NCBI GenBank assembly: GCA_030640215.1
Contig: DAOWJU010000249.1
Coordinates: 1 to 9,268 of the forward strand
Origin: Desulfuromonadales bacterium
GTDB lineage: Bacteria > Desulfobacterota > Desulfuromonadia > Desulfuromonadales > BM103
Reading direction: 5' to 3'
DNA: 9,268 bases
Shown one piece after another: positions 1 through 6,420 of the stretch; position 1 is the stretch's first letter, and each line of letters begins with the position of its first letter. The notes beneath the pieces are model-generated. The model saw only the letters and a list, made by a program, of their open reading frames with translations. It did not search any database and was not told the DNA's origin. A program made the translations under genes and the position numbers.

Positions 1-1107
1 GAAGAGTGGGGCGGTGAGACCATCTATGTCAATGTTTCTGCAAAGGAAAATACCAACATCGATAAACTGTTGGAGATGATCCTGCTGCAAGCTGAAGTCC
101 TTGAACTGAAAGCCGACCCGACGAAGCGCGCTCAGGGCACCGTTGTTGAGGCTCGCCTCGACAAAGGTCGTGGTCCCGTTACTACGGTTCTGGTGCAGAA
201 AGGTACGCTGAAAGTCGGTGATCCGATCGTTGCTGGTCTCCACTATGGTCGTGTCAGGTCAATGGCCAATGATCGTGGTCAAGCGATTAAAGAAGCTGGC
301 CCGTCTTTCCCTGTCGAGGTAACTGGTCTGACCGGTGTTCCTGAAGCAGGTGAATCGTTCCATGCCGTTGAGGACGAGAAGATCGCTAAGGACGTTGCTC
401 AGCATCGTCACCATAAGATCCGTGAAGCAGAGTTGGCCAGGAGCAGCAAAGTCTCTCTTGAGGAACTCTACGCACGTATCCAGGAAGGCGATGTCAAAGA
501 ACTCAAAGTTATTGTTAAGGCCGATGTCCAGGGTTCTGCTGAAGCGGTTTCCAGTACCTTGACAAAGCTTTCAACCAGTGCCTGTCGTCTGATTGTGATT
601 CATTCAGGTGTCGGCGGGGTGACTGAAACAGACATCAGCCTGGCTTCTGCTTCTGATGCCCTTGTCCTCGGCTTTAATGTCCGTCCGGCTCCCAAGGCTA
701 CTCGCCTTGCTGAACTTGAAAATGTTGATATCCGCCTTTACAGTGTTATCTACGATGCGGTTAATGACATTAAAGACGCCATGGAAGGTCTGCTCGCGCC
801 GACTCTCAAGGAAGAGGATCTTGGCCGCGCCGAAGTCCGCGAGGCGTTCAACGTCACCAAAGTCGGTACCATCGCCGGTTGTTATGTCGTCTCCGGCAAG
901 ATTCTGCGTAATGCTCATGCCCGTCTGCTGCGCGACGATGTCGTTGTCTGGACCGGTAAACTGACTTCTTTGCGACGCTTCAAGGATGATGTTAAGGAAG
1001 TCAGCAACAATTACGAATGTGGTATCGGGCTGGAGAATTACAACGATATCAAGCCTGGTGATATTATCGAGGCTTACGAGATCAAGGAATTCAAGACCAA
1101 ACTGTAA
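1..1107 (+). CDS. infB: Translation initiation factor IF2, C-terminal part (5' end outside window)
   Basis: IF2 is the GTPase that places initiator fMet-tRNA on the 30S subunit and promotes joining of the 50S subunit. The reading frame is open from base 1, so the start and most of the G domain lie upstream; 368 residues are visible. Residues 13-15 (SAK) are the G5 guanine-binding motif at the end of the G domain. Domain II, a beta-barrel, follows at about residues 40-130 ([15 protein letters not shown]). Domain III is at about 160-250, with the hallmark [11 protein letters not shown] at 201-211 and GFNVRP at 224-229. The fMet-tRNA-binding C2 domain is at about 275-368, with [23 protein letters not shown] and YECGIG. 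The C-terminus is full length for the family. It heads a run of translation genes, and 75 bp separate it from the next gene. Identification is secure. Confidence 0.98.
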   Translation, partial: EEWGGETIYVNVSAKENTNIDKLLEMILLQAEVLELKADPTKRAQGTVVEARLDKGRGPVTTVLVQKGTLKVGDPIVAGLHYGRVRSMANDRGQAIKEAGPSFPVEVTGLTGVPEAGESFHAVEDEKIAKDVAQHRHHKIREAELARSSKVSLEELYARIQEGDVKELKVIVKADVQGSAEAVSSTLTKLSTSACRLIVIHSGVGGVTETDISLASASDALVLGFNVRPAPKATRLAELENVDIRLYSVIYDAVNDIKDAMEGLLAPTLKEEDLGRAEVREAFNVTKVGTIAGCYVVSGKILRNAHARLLRDDVVVWTGKLTSLRRFKDDVKEVSNNYECGIGLENYNDIKPGDIIEAYEIKEFKTKL

Positions 1108-1182
1108 GCTTGGGTGATGAGGTTCTTGGGTTAAAGGTGAAATCCCTGGCCGGCGGGAAACCTTTGGGCAACGGGAAAGCAT

Positions 1183-1470
1183 ATGGTGATCGGTGTGCTG
1201 CAATTGGATCTGCGTCTGCATGGAACGCAGAATCTCAAGCAGAAGCGTAGCGTGATTCAGAAACTTCTGGCGCGTTGCCGCAATCGCTTCCCGGCCAGTT
1301 GTTCTGAAGTTGGTCATCAAGATCTCTGGCAAAGGTCGCTGCTCGGCTTTGCCGTTGTCAGTTCTGCAGAGCAGGTGATTGCTCCGATTCTAACCCGCAT
1401 TGAAGAAGAAATCCTGGCGTCTGGTGAGGTTGATCTGATCAGCGCCGATTTAGAATTTATCCACTACTGA
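1183..1470 (+). CDS. DUF503 / YlxP-like protein of unknown function
   Basis: This 95-residue protein has the DUF503 (YlxP) pattern: a beta-strand start (MVIGVLQLDLRL), the LKQKR motif at residues 18-22, and the signature SEVGHQDLWQRS at 41-52 followed by LGFAVVS. It is a single small alpha/beta domain with no signal peptide or membrane segment, so it is expected in the cytoplasm. The biochemical function is not established as far as I know. Genes of this family very often lie between infB and rbfA, as here, which points to a role in initiation or small-subunit maturation; that is inference from context. The ATG at 1183 is preceded by a modest GGGA ribosome binding site at 1173-1176. It ends 15 bp before rbfA and is probably cotranscribed with it. 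Confidence 0.9.
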   Translation: MVIGVLQLDLRLHGTQNLKQKRSVIQKLLARCRNRFPASCSEVGHQDLWQRSLLGFAVVSSAEQVIAPILTRIEEEILASGEVDLISADLEFIHY

Positions 1471-1485
1471 ATAGAGATACTAAAC

Positions 1486-1881
1486 GTGTCATCACAACGT
1501 GCACAAAGGGTGGCAGAGACCATCCATAAAGAGATATCCAGCCTCCTCATCAAGGGCCTCAAAGACCCGCGTATCGGCTTTGTCACGATTACGTCGGTCG
1601 ATGTGACTTCTGATCTGCGTCAGGCGCAGGTCTATTACACCCTGATGGATCAACAGTTCGGGATGGATAATCAAGATGGAACGGGTCGCCAGGATGCTCG
1701 CAAAAAGACGCAAGCTGGTCTCGATAGCTGTTCCTCCTACATTCGCCAGCAACTTGGTCGCCAGTTGCGCCTGCGTTTTATCCCCGAAATTCATTTCGAG
1801 TATGATACTTCTTTCGATTATGGCCAAAACATCGAAAGACTCCTCAGCGAAGTCAAAACCGATACCGAACAAGATGATTGA
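1486..1881 (+). CDS. rbfA: Ribosome-binding factor A
   Basis: RbfA is a KH-fold protein that binds the immature 30S subunit near the 5' end of 16S rRNA helix 1 and helps late maturation, especially in the cold. The 131-residue product shows the family's N-terminal helix (QRVAETIHKEISSLL), the DPRIGFVTITSVDV strand at about residues 27-40, the LRQAQVYYT strand, and the C-terminal LRLRFIPEIHFEYD at about 94-107. The start is a GTG at 1486; the upstream ribosome binding site is weak (AGAG about 10 bases upstream). Residues 54-72 form a polar, glycine- and glutamine-rich segment that looks longer than the usual loop here. The stop overlaps the start of the DHH phosphoesterase gene by 8 bp. Confidence 0.95.
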   Translation: MSSQRAQRVAETIHKEISSLLIKGLKDPRIGFVTITSVDVTSDLRQAQVYYTLMDQQFGMDNQDGTGRQDARKKTQAGLDSCSSYIRQQLGRQLRLRFIPEIHFEYDTSFDYGQNIERLLSEVKTDTEQDD

Positions 1882-2833
1882 TTCAATTCTGCAACTCATC
1901 GGCCGTAGCCAGACATTTTTGATCGCTTCGCACGAAGGACCTGATGGGGATGCAATTGGTTCAACTCTGGCCTTAACGAATATGCTGCGGGCGATGGGTA
2001 AAGATGTCGTTGCCTATAATCGCGACCCTGCTCCTTTGGATTACGCCTTTCTGCCCGGTTTCGATACAATTGTTTCCACGGTGGATGAGTCAGAAACTTT
2101 TGATGCTGGTTTTGTTCTCGATGCTGGTGAATTGAGCCGTGCTGGAAGCTGGATCCGTGAGCGCTGCCAAACTCTTGTCAATATAGACCACCACCCTTAT
2201 TCTGAAGATTTCGGTCACATCTATTACGTTGACACCGAGGCCTGTGCTACTGGCGTTTTGATCCATCGTCTGTTGCGGGCCGCAGAGCAAGACATCTCGA
2301 ACGATATTGCCACCTGTATCTACACGGCCATTCTTTCTGATACCGGCTCTTTTCGCTATTCCAATGCCAACCCTGAAGCTTTTCACGTCGCAGGCGAGAT
2401 GGTTGGTCTCGGTGTTGATCCCTGGTCAATTGCTTCAGGTCTTTACGAAAGTCAGGATTTTGAACGCTTGCGTCTGTTGTCTCTTTCTTTGCCCACACTG
2501 CGTACTTCAAAGTGCGGCCTCTATGCCTCGATTGCTGTGACCCTGGATATGTATGAGAGCGCTGGTTCGAGTGAAGAACACACGGATCGTTTTATCAATT
2601 ATCCCAGGTCAATTCGTGGTGTCGAAGTAGCAATCTTTTTTCGCCAACTTTCAGAAGACAGCTTCAAGGTCGGATTCCGCTCCAAGGGGAATATCGATGT
2701 CGGAGCCCTTGCCCGGGCCATGAACGGCGGTGGCCATCATAATGCTGCTGGTGCAACGGTCGAAGGGTCTCTCAAGAGCGTCCAGGAATGGGTCTATGAT
2801 CGTGTTGCAGAGTTGATCGCCGAGCTACGATGA
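1874..2833 (+). CDS. nrnA: DHH/DHHA1 phosphoesterase, NrnA-like (nanoRNase / pAp phosphatase)
   Basis: Members of this family cut very short RNAs (nanoRNA) to mononucleotides, and several also remove the 3' phosphate from pAp; some use cyclic dinucleotide products such as pGpG. The 319-residue protein has the metal-binding DHH motifs: H20, D24 and D26 in HEGPDGDAIGS, D83 in LDAGELSRAG, D105-H106-H107 in NIDHHPYS, and D156 in ILSDTGSFRY. The C-terminal DHHA1 domain carries GGGHHNAAG at 285-293. The frame is open further upstream, but the ATG at 1874 puts HxxPDGD at the usual distance from the N-terminus; the upstream extension would lie inside rbfA. There is no clear Shine-Dalgarno sequence and an 8-bp overlap with rbfA, so translation is probably coupled. 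The exact substrate cannot be read from the sequence. The symbol is assigned by family resemblance. Confidence 0.9.
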   Translation: MIDSILQLIGRSQTFLIASHEGPDGDAIGSTLALTNMLRAMGKDVVAYNRDPAPLDYAFLPGFDTIVSTVDESETFDAGFVLDAGELSRAGSWIRERCQTLVNIDHHPYSEDFGHIYYVDTEACATGVLIHRLLRAAEQDISNDIATCIYTAILSDTGSFRYSNANPEAFHVAGEMVGLGVDPWSIASGLYESQDFERLRLLSLSLPTLRTSKCGLYASIAVTLDMYESAGSSEEHTDRFINYPRSIRGVEVAIFFRQLSEDSFKVGFRSKGNIDVGALARAMNGGGHHNAAGATVEGSLKSVQEWVYDRVAELIAELR

Positions 2834-3750
2834 ACGGTGTCCTGGTAATCGACAAACCCCAGGGGATGACCTCCTTCGACATTGTGCGACAAGTGCGTCG
2901 CATGTGTAAAGTTCGTCGGGTCGGCCACGCTGGCACTCTTGATCCTTTGGCGACCGGAGTCTTGCCGGTTGCCGTTGGCTGGTCAACCCGTCTGGTTGAG
3001 TACATGATGGCAGGCGATAAGAGCTATCAGGCAACCATGAAGCTGGGGGCGTCTACTGATACACAGGATTCAGAAGGTCAGATCCTTGAGGAAAAAGATT
3101 GGCAGCATGTTGACCGGGCCGCTCTTAACGATGCTATCCGCCACTTTGTTGGTGACATTGAGCAACTGCCACCGATGTACTCCGCGCTTAAAAAGGACGG
3201 AAAACCACTTTACCAGTTGGCTCGCCAAGGGATTGAGGTCGAGCGTAAGCTCCGGCCGGTACACATAGACAGCTTAGTGATCGATGACTTTGCTCCACCG
3301 TTGGTAACCTTTACTGTCCACTGCACTAAAGGAACCTACGTACGGACCCTCTGTCATGATATTGGTCAGAAGCTGAACTGCGGTGCTCATATGACTGCTC
3401 TGCGTCGCTTGTCCTGTGGTAGTTTTGATACGTCTGTAAGTCATAGTCTGGAGGATTTACAGAAACTGGTGGAGCAGGGCAAGCCTTTGCCGTTTTTGAC
3501 TCCTGCAGAAGTTCTGGCCGACTGGCCGGCATTAACTGTTGCCGGAGCTGTTCTGGGTCGTTTGCAAGATGGTGTAGCGCCAGCTATGGCAGACCTGGAT
3601 GTCTCTGGACTTGTTGCTGGCGACCGGGTTTGTTTCCTGGCCGAAGATGCTCTGGTTGCTGTTGCCCGCTTTGCTCCAGGCGGTCATGGCAAAAGACCCG
3701 GAGATTTCGAAATTATCAAGGTTTTTCCACTGGTCGTAGATGGTGTATAA
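2830..3750 (+). CDS. truB: tRNA pseudouridine-55 synthase TruB
   Basis: TruB isomerises U55 to pseudouridine in the T-loop of nearly all tRNAs and also acts as a tRNA-folding chaperone. The 306-residue product has the family motifs in order: GVLVIDKPQGMTSFD near the N-terminus, GHAGTLDPLATGVL at 32-45 with the catalytic aspartate D38, the KSYQA motif with conserved Y66, PPMYSALKKDGKPLYQLAR at about 114-132, and CTKGTYVRTLCHDIG at 165-179. A PUA-like RNA-binding segment occupies roughly 235-306. Length is normal for bacteria. Its ATG overlaps the TGA of the preceding gene (ATGA), a typical arrangement for coupled translation. It ends a five-gene run; about 100 bp of regulatory-looking sequence separate it from rpsO. 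Confidence 0.97.
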   Translation: MNGVLVIDKPQGMTSFDIVRQVRRMCKVRRVGHAGTLDPLATGVLPVAVGWSTRLVEYMMAGDKSYQATMKLGASTDTQDSEGQILEEKDWQHVDRAALNDAIRHFVGDIEQLPPMYSALKKDGKPLYQLARQGIEVERKLRPVHIDSLVIDDFAPPLVTFTVHCTKGTYVRTLCHDIGQKLNCGAHMTALRRLSCGSFDTSVSHSLEDLQKLVEQGKPLPFLTPAEVLADWPALTVAGAVLGRLQDGVAPAMADLDVSGLVAGDRVCFLAEDALVAVARFAPGGHGKRPGDFEIIKVFPLVVDGV

Positions 3751-3754
3751 AGGC

Positions 3755-3785
3755 TTTACTCTACCTAAGTTTTATGGTAGATAAT
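3755..3785 (+). promoter_or_regulatory. Possible sigma-70 type promoter for rpsO
   Basis: TTTACT (3755-3760) and GATAAT (3780-3785) resemble -35 and -10 boxes, with a long 19-bp spacer. A start here would put the 5' end of the rpsO mRNA near 3792, keeping only the second of the two leader hairpins. The match is imperfect and rests on pattern reading only. The gene could equally be read through from truB. Confidence 0.22.
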
Positions 3786-3853
3786 GCTTCTTTATGGTAG
3801 CTAACTACCGAAAATAACAATAACTCATAGACAAAGATCAAGGAGGTGGCTCC
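3760..3853 (+). promoter_or_regulatory. rpsO leader RNA with alternative hairpins (candidate S15 autoregulatory element)
   Basis: Two 10-base direct repeats (TTTATGGTAG at 3771-3780 and 3791-3800) and two CTACC elements (3761-3765 and 3805-3809) lie in the truB-rpsO gap. TCTACC 3760-3765 pairs with GGTAGA 3776-3781 (10-nt loop). GGTAG 3796-3800 pairs with CTACC 3805-3809 (CTAA loop). CTACC 3805-3809 can instead pair with GGTGG 3845-3849 in the ribosome binding site. The Shine-Dalgarno AGGAGGT (3841-3847) is also in a small hairpin, GGAG 3842-3845 with CTCC 3850-3853, directly before the GTG. In several bacteria S15 represses its own mRNA by binding leader structures; that this leader works the same way is inference. 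Confidence 0.5.
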
Positions 3854-4120
3854 GTGCAGGCCACAGAACGCAAGCAAGAAATCATTGAAAAGTTCAAAAC
3901 CCATGAGAATGACACGGGTTCCCCCGAAGTACAGATAGCCCTTCTTTCAGAGCGTATTACCTATCTGACAGAGCATTTCCGTACTCACAAAAAAGACCAC
4001 CACTCACGTCGTGGCCTTCTCAAAATCGTCGGCCAACGTCGCCGTCTGCTCGATTACCTCAAGAGCAAGAGCGTTGAACGTTACAGCACGGTGATTAAAG
4101 AATTGGGTATTCGTCGTTAA
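3854..4120 (+). CDS. rpsO: 30S ribosomal protein S15
   Basis: S15 binds the 16S rRNA central domain (the helix 20/21/22 junction) early in small-subunit assembly and later takes part in an intersubunit bridge with 23S rRNA. The 88-residue product matches the family throughout: [17 protein letters not shown] at about 19-35, the highly conserved [12 protein letters not shown] at 45-56, [10 protein letters not shown] at 61-70, and the LGIRR end. Length is normal. It begins with GTG, which is placed 6 bases after a very strong AGGAGGT ribosome binding site. The pairing with pnp downstream is the classic bacterial arrangement. It is likely autoregulated through the structured leader upstream. Confidence 0.98.
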   Translation: MQATERKQEIIEKFKTHENDTGSPEVQIALLSERITYLTEHFRTHKKDHHSRRGLLKIVGQRRRLLDYLKSKSVERYSTVIKELGIRR

Positions 4121-4155
4121 AGCAGGCAGCAGGCCCTATTTGTTTAGAGCCTGCT
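4121..4155 (+). terminator. Hairpin after rpsO (possible attenuator or terminator)
   Basis: AGCAGGC occurs twice in tandem (4121-4127 and 4128-4134) and GCCTGCT follows at 4149-4155. Either copy can form a 7-bp stem, with a 14-nt or 21-nt loop. Only a short TTT follows (ACCTTTGG), so it is a poor Rho-independent terminator. It may instead protect the 3' end of rpsO mRNA or attenuate read-through into pnp. The structure is read by eye. Confidence 0.45.
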
Positions 4156-4175
4156 ACCTTTGGTTCGTAAGTGTC

Positions 4176-4253
4176 ATGGCCGGGAGGTTGTCCGGAGAGA
4201 GGTCCTGAGTAAGCAGTACTCAGTATCTCTCTCAGGCCATCCTCCTCTGCCAT
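4176..4253 (+). promoter_or_regulatory. Long imperfect stem-loop in the pnp leader
   Basis: A 78-nt element folds back on itself. Paired segments from the outside in are ATGGC 4176-4180 with GCCAT 4249-4253, GGAGG 4183-4187 with CCTCC 4241-4245, CC 4192-4193 with GG 4235-4236, GAGAGAG 4195-4201 with CTCTCTC 4227-4233, and CTGAGT 4205-4210 with ACTCAG 4218-4223 around a 7-nt loop. An alternative outer pairing is ATGGCC 4176-4181 with GGCCAT 4235-4240. In E. coli a long pnp leader hairpin is cut by RNase III and then used by PNPase to repress its own mRNA; position and shape here match that idea. A TTTT at 4253-4256 also allows a terminator reading. Confidence 0.6.
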
Positions 4254-4269
4254 TTTAGGAAGCAGTACT
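4211..4269 (+). repeat. 10-bp direct repeat AAGCAGTACT in the pnp leader
   Basis: AAGCAGTACT is found at 4211-4220, covering the loop and part of the inner stem of the long hairpin, and again at 4260-4269, just after that hairpin. The AGTACT part is self-complementary, so the two copies could pair with each other. No function is known. Confidence 0.6.
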
Positions 4270-4277
4270 TTACAGGT

Positions 4278-4293
4278 GACCGGACGGCCGGTC
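4278..4293 (+). promoter_or_regulatory. Compact GC-rich hairpin before the pnp ribosome binding site
   Basis: GACCGG (4278-4283) pairs perfectly with CCGGTC (4288-4293) around an ACGG tetraloop. It ends only four bases before the purine-rich Shine-Dalgarno stretch AGAGAGG (4297-4303). It lacks a T-run, so it is not a terminator. It may insulate the ribosome binding site from the upstream leader fold or block exonucleases; that is inference. Confidence 0.5.
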
Positions 4294-4308
4294 AAAAGAG
4301 AGGAAAAA

Positions 4309-6408
4309 ATGGCTTATCAAAAAGTCGAGATTGATTTCAACGGACAACCGTTGACTATGGAAACGGGCAAGATGGCCCGTCAGGCTGACGGCGCTGTCGT
4401 CATTACTTATGGCGAGACCAAGGTTATGTGTACCGTTGTCTCAGCCAGAAAAATGCGTGCAGGGCAGGATTTCTTCCCCCTCACAGTCAACTACCAGGAA
4501 AAATTCTATGCCGGTGGTAAAATTCCCGGTTCATTTTTCCGTCGTGAGCGTGGCACCACCGAGCGCGAGACGCTGATCTGTCGCTTGATTGATCGCCCGA
4601 TGCGTCCGCTCTTCCCAAAGGGTTACATGTTTGAAACTCAGATCATGCCTTCTGTTATTTCGGCGGACATGATTAACGATCCAGATACCATTGCTATGGT
4701 TGCAGCTTCTACAGCTGTTGCCATCTCCGATATCCCCTTTGAAGGTCCGATCGCAGCAGTTCGTGTTGGCCGTGTCGATGGCAAGCTGATTGTCAACCCG
4801 ACTCTCGAGCAGCAAGAGCAGAGTGATGTCAATATCGTTGTTTCCGGCTCGAAAGACGCCGTTATGATGGTTGAGGGTGAGTCGAACTTTTTCTCCGAAG
4901 CTGAGATGCTTGATGCGATCTTCTTCGGTCATGAGTCGCTACAGCCCCTGATTGATGCTCAAACCGAGCTGGCTAAGCTGGTCGGCCTTGTGAAGCGCGA
5001 GTTCATCGTTGCTGAAACTGATGCTGCCCTGGAAGCTAAAGTTACCGAGCTGGCAGAAGCCAACGTAAAGGTTGCGGCTAAAATTCAGACCAAGCAGGAG
5101 CGTTATGCTGCACTTGGCGAGAACCGCACTGCAGTCAAGGAAGCCCTTGCTGAAGAGTTCGAAGGTCGTGAAGAAGAGATCAGCGCAATCCTCGGTTCGG
5201 TTGAGAAACGTGTTATTCGTCAGATGGTCACTAAAGATCGTGTCCGCATCGACGGTCGCGACATGAACACTGTCCGTCCGATCAACTGTGAAACCGGTGT
5301 CCTGCCTCGTTCTCACGGTAGCGCACTCTTCACCCGTGGCGAGACTCAGGCCTTGGTTGCTGCAACTCTTGGCACCAAGACTGACGAGCAGCGCATGGAT
5401 AACGTTCAGGGTATGGAGTTCAAGAAGTTTATGCTGCATTACAACTTCCCTCCATTCTGTGTCGGTGAAACCAGCATGCGTCTCTTCCCTGGTCGTCGTG
5501 AGATCGGTCATGGCATGCTTGCTGAGCGCAGCATCGCGCAAGTTTTGCCGCAACATGAAGATTTTCCTTACACGATTCGTATCGTCTCCGACGTCCTCGA
5601 ATCGAACGGTTCCTCTTCAATGGCTTCGGTCTGTGGCGCATCTCTGGCGTTGATGGACGCTGGTGTCCCGGTTAAGGAAGCAATCTCCGGTATTGCCATG
5701 GGGCTGATCAAGGAAGGCGACGATGTTGCCATCCTCTCTGACATCCTTGGTGACGAAGATCACCTCGGCGACATGGACTTCAAGGTCACCGGTTCTGCTG
5801 AAGGCATTACCGCTCTGCAAATGGACATCAAGATCTCCGGCGTTACCAAAGAGATCATGACCCAGGCGCTGGATCAGGCTAAAGAAGGTCGTATTCATAT
5901 CCTTGGTGAAATGGCCAAGGCGATTGATGCTCCTCGTGACGATCTGTCCAAATACGCACCACGTATTACCAGCATCAAGGTTAAAACTGATCAGGTCCGT
6001 ACGGTTATTGGTGCTGGTGGTAAGAACGTCCGTGGTGTCATTGAGGCAACCGGTTGTGCCATCGACATTCAGGACGACGGTACCATCCATATCGCTTCTT
6101 CTGATGGCGATGCCGCTAAGCTGGCGATCAAGATGATTCGTGACCTGATTCAGGAAGCGGAAGTCGGCAAACTGTACAACGGTACCGTTCGCAAGATCAT
6201 GGAATTCGGCGCGTTTGTAGAAATCTTCCCAGGTACTGACGGTCTTGTCCACATCTCTGAACTGGACAAAGAGCGCGTCCGTACTGTCACTGACATTTTA
6301 AGCGAAGGTGACAAGGTTCTGGTCAAGTGTATTGGCATTGACAGGCAGGGCAAGATCAAGCTGTCCCGCAAAGAAGCTCTCGGCGCAACATTGCCAGAGG
6401 GTGAGTAA
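4309..6408 (+). CDS. pnp: Polyribonucleotide nucleotidyltransferase (PNPase)
   Basis: PNPase is a trimeric 3'-to-5' phosphorolytic exoribonuclease that can also add tails, central to mRNA decay. The 699-residue product has the full layout: RNase PH-like core 1 (about 1-145), an alpha-helical linker (about 150-300), RNase PH-like core 2 (about 315-545), a KH domain (about 553-612, with GAGG at 568-571 in place of the common GPGG) and an S1 domain (about 620-690). By alignment with E. coli D486, D492 and K494, the active-site residues are D484, D490 and K492 in [12 protein letters not shown], so it should be active. The first core has the RNA-binding FFRR at 76-79. The ATG at 4309 follows AGAGAGG at good spacing and gives the normal N-terminus; an in-frame GTG at 4276 lies in a hairpin and is less likely. 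Regulation probably works through the structured leader. Confidence 0.98.
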   Translation: MAYQKVEIDFNGQPLTMETGKMARQADGAVVITYGETKVMCTVVSARKMRAGQDFFPLTVNYQEKFYAGGKIPGSFFRRERGTTERETLICRLIDRPMRPLFPKGYMFETQIMPSVISADMINDPDTIAMVAASTAVAISDIPFEGPIAAVRVGRVDGKLIVNPTLEQQEQSDVNIVVSGSKDAVMMVEGESNFFSEAEMLDAIFFGHESLQPLIDAQTELAKLVGLVKREFIVAETDAALEAKVTELAEANVKVAAKIQTKQERYAALGENRTAVKEALAEEFEGREEEISAILGSVEKRVIRQMVTKDRVRIDGRDMNTVRPINCETGVLPRSHGSALFTRGETQALVAATLGTKTDEQRMDNVQGMEFKKFMLHYNFPPFCVGETSMRLFPGRREIGHGMLAERSIAQVLPQHEDFPYTIRIVSDVLESNGSSSMASVCGASLALMDAGVPVKEAISGIAMGLIKEGDDVAILSDILGDEDHLGDMDFKVTGSAEGITALQMDIKISGVTKEIMTQALDQAKEGRIHILGEMAKAIDAPRDDLSKYAPRITSIKVKTDQVRTVIGAGGKNVRGVIEATGCAIDIQDDGTIHIASSDGDAAKLAIKMIRDLIQEAEVGKLYNGTVRKIMEFGAFVEIFPGTDGLVHISELDKERVRTVTDILSEGDKVLVKCIGIDRQGKIKLSRKEALGATLPEGE

Positions 6409-6420
6409 CACTTACCTTTC

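Noticed and set aside
604..1332. Long open frame on the minus strand opposite infB and the DUF503 gene
   Set aside because: It lies opposite two well-identified genes, crosses their boundary, and has no recognisable family features; it reflects codon bias of the plus strand.
1676..1873. N-terminal extension of the DHH phosphoesterase starting at 1676
   Set aside because: It would lie inside rbfA in another frame, and it has no family similarity. The ATG at 1874 gives the normal start.
4276..4308. Upstream GTG start for pnp at 4276
   Set aside because: It is at the base of the GACCGG/CCGGTC hairpin without its own ribosome binding site. The ATG at 4309 has AGAGAGG and gives the standard PNPase N-terminus.
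4939..6252. Two long minus-strand open frames opposite pnp (4939-5556 and 5617-6252)
   Set aside because: The pnp frame is continuous and fully conserved here. The antisense products match nothing I know and are rich in unstructured composition, typical of shadows.
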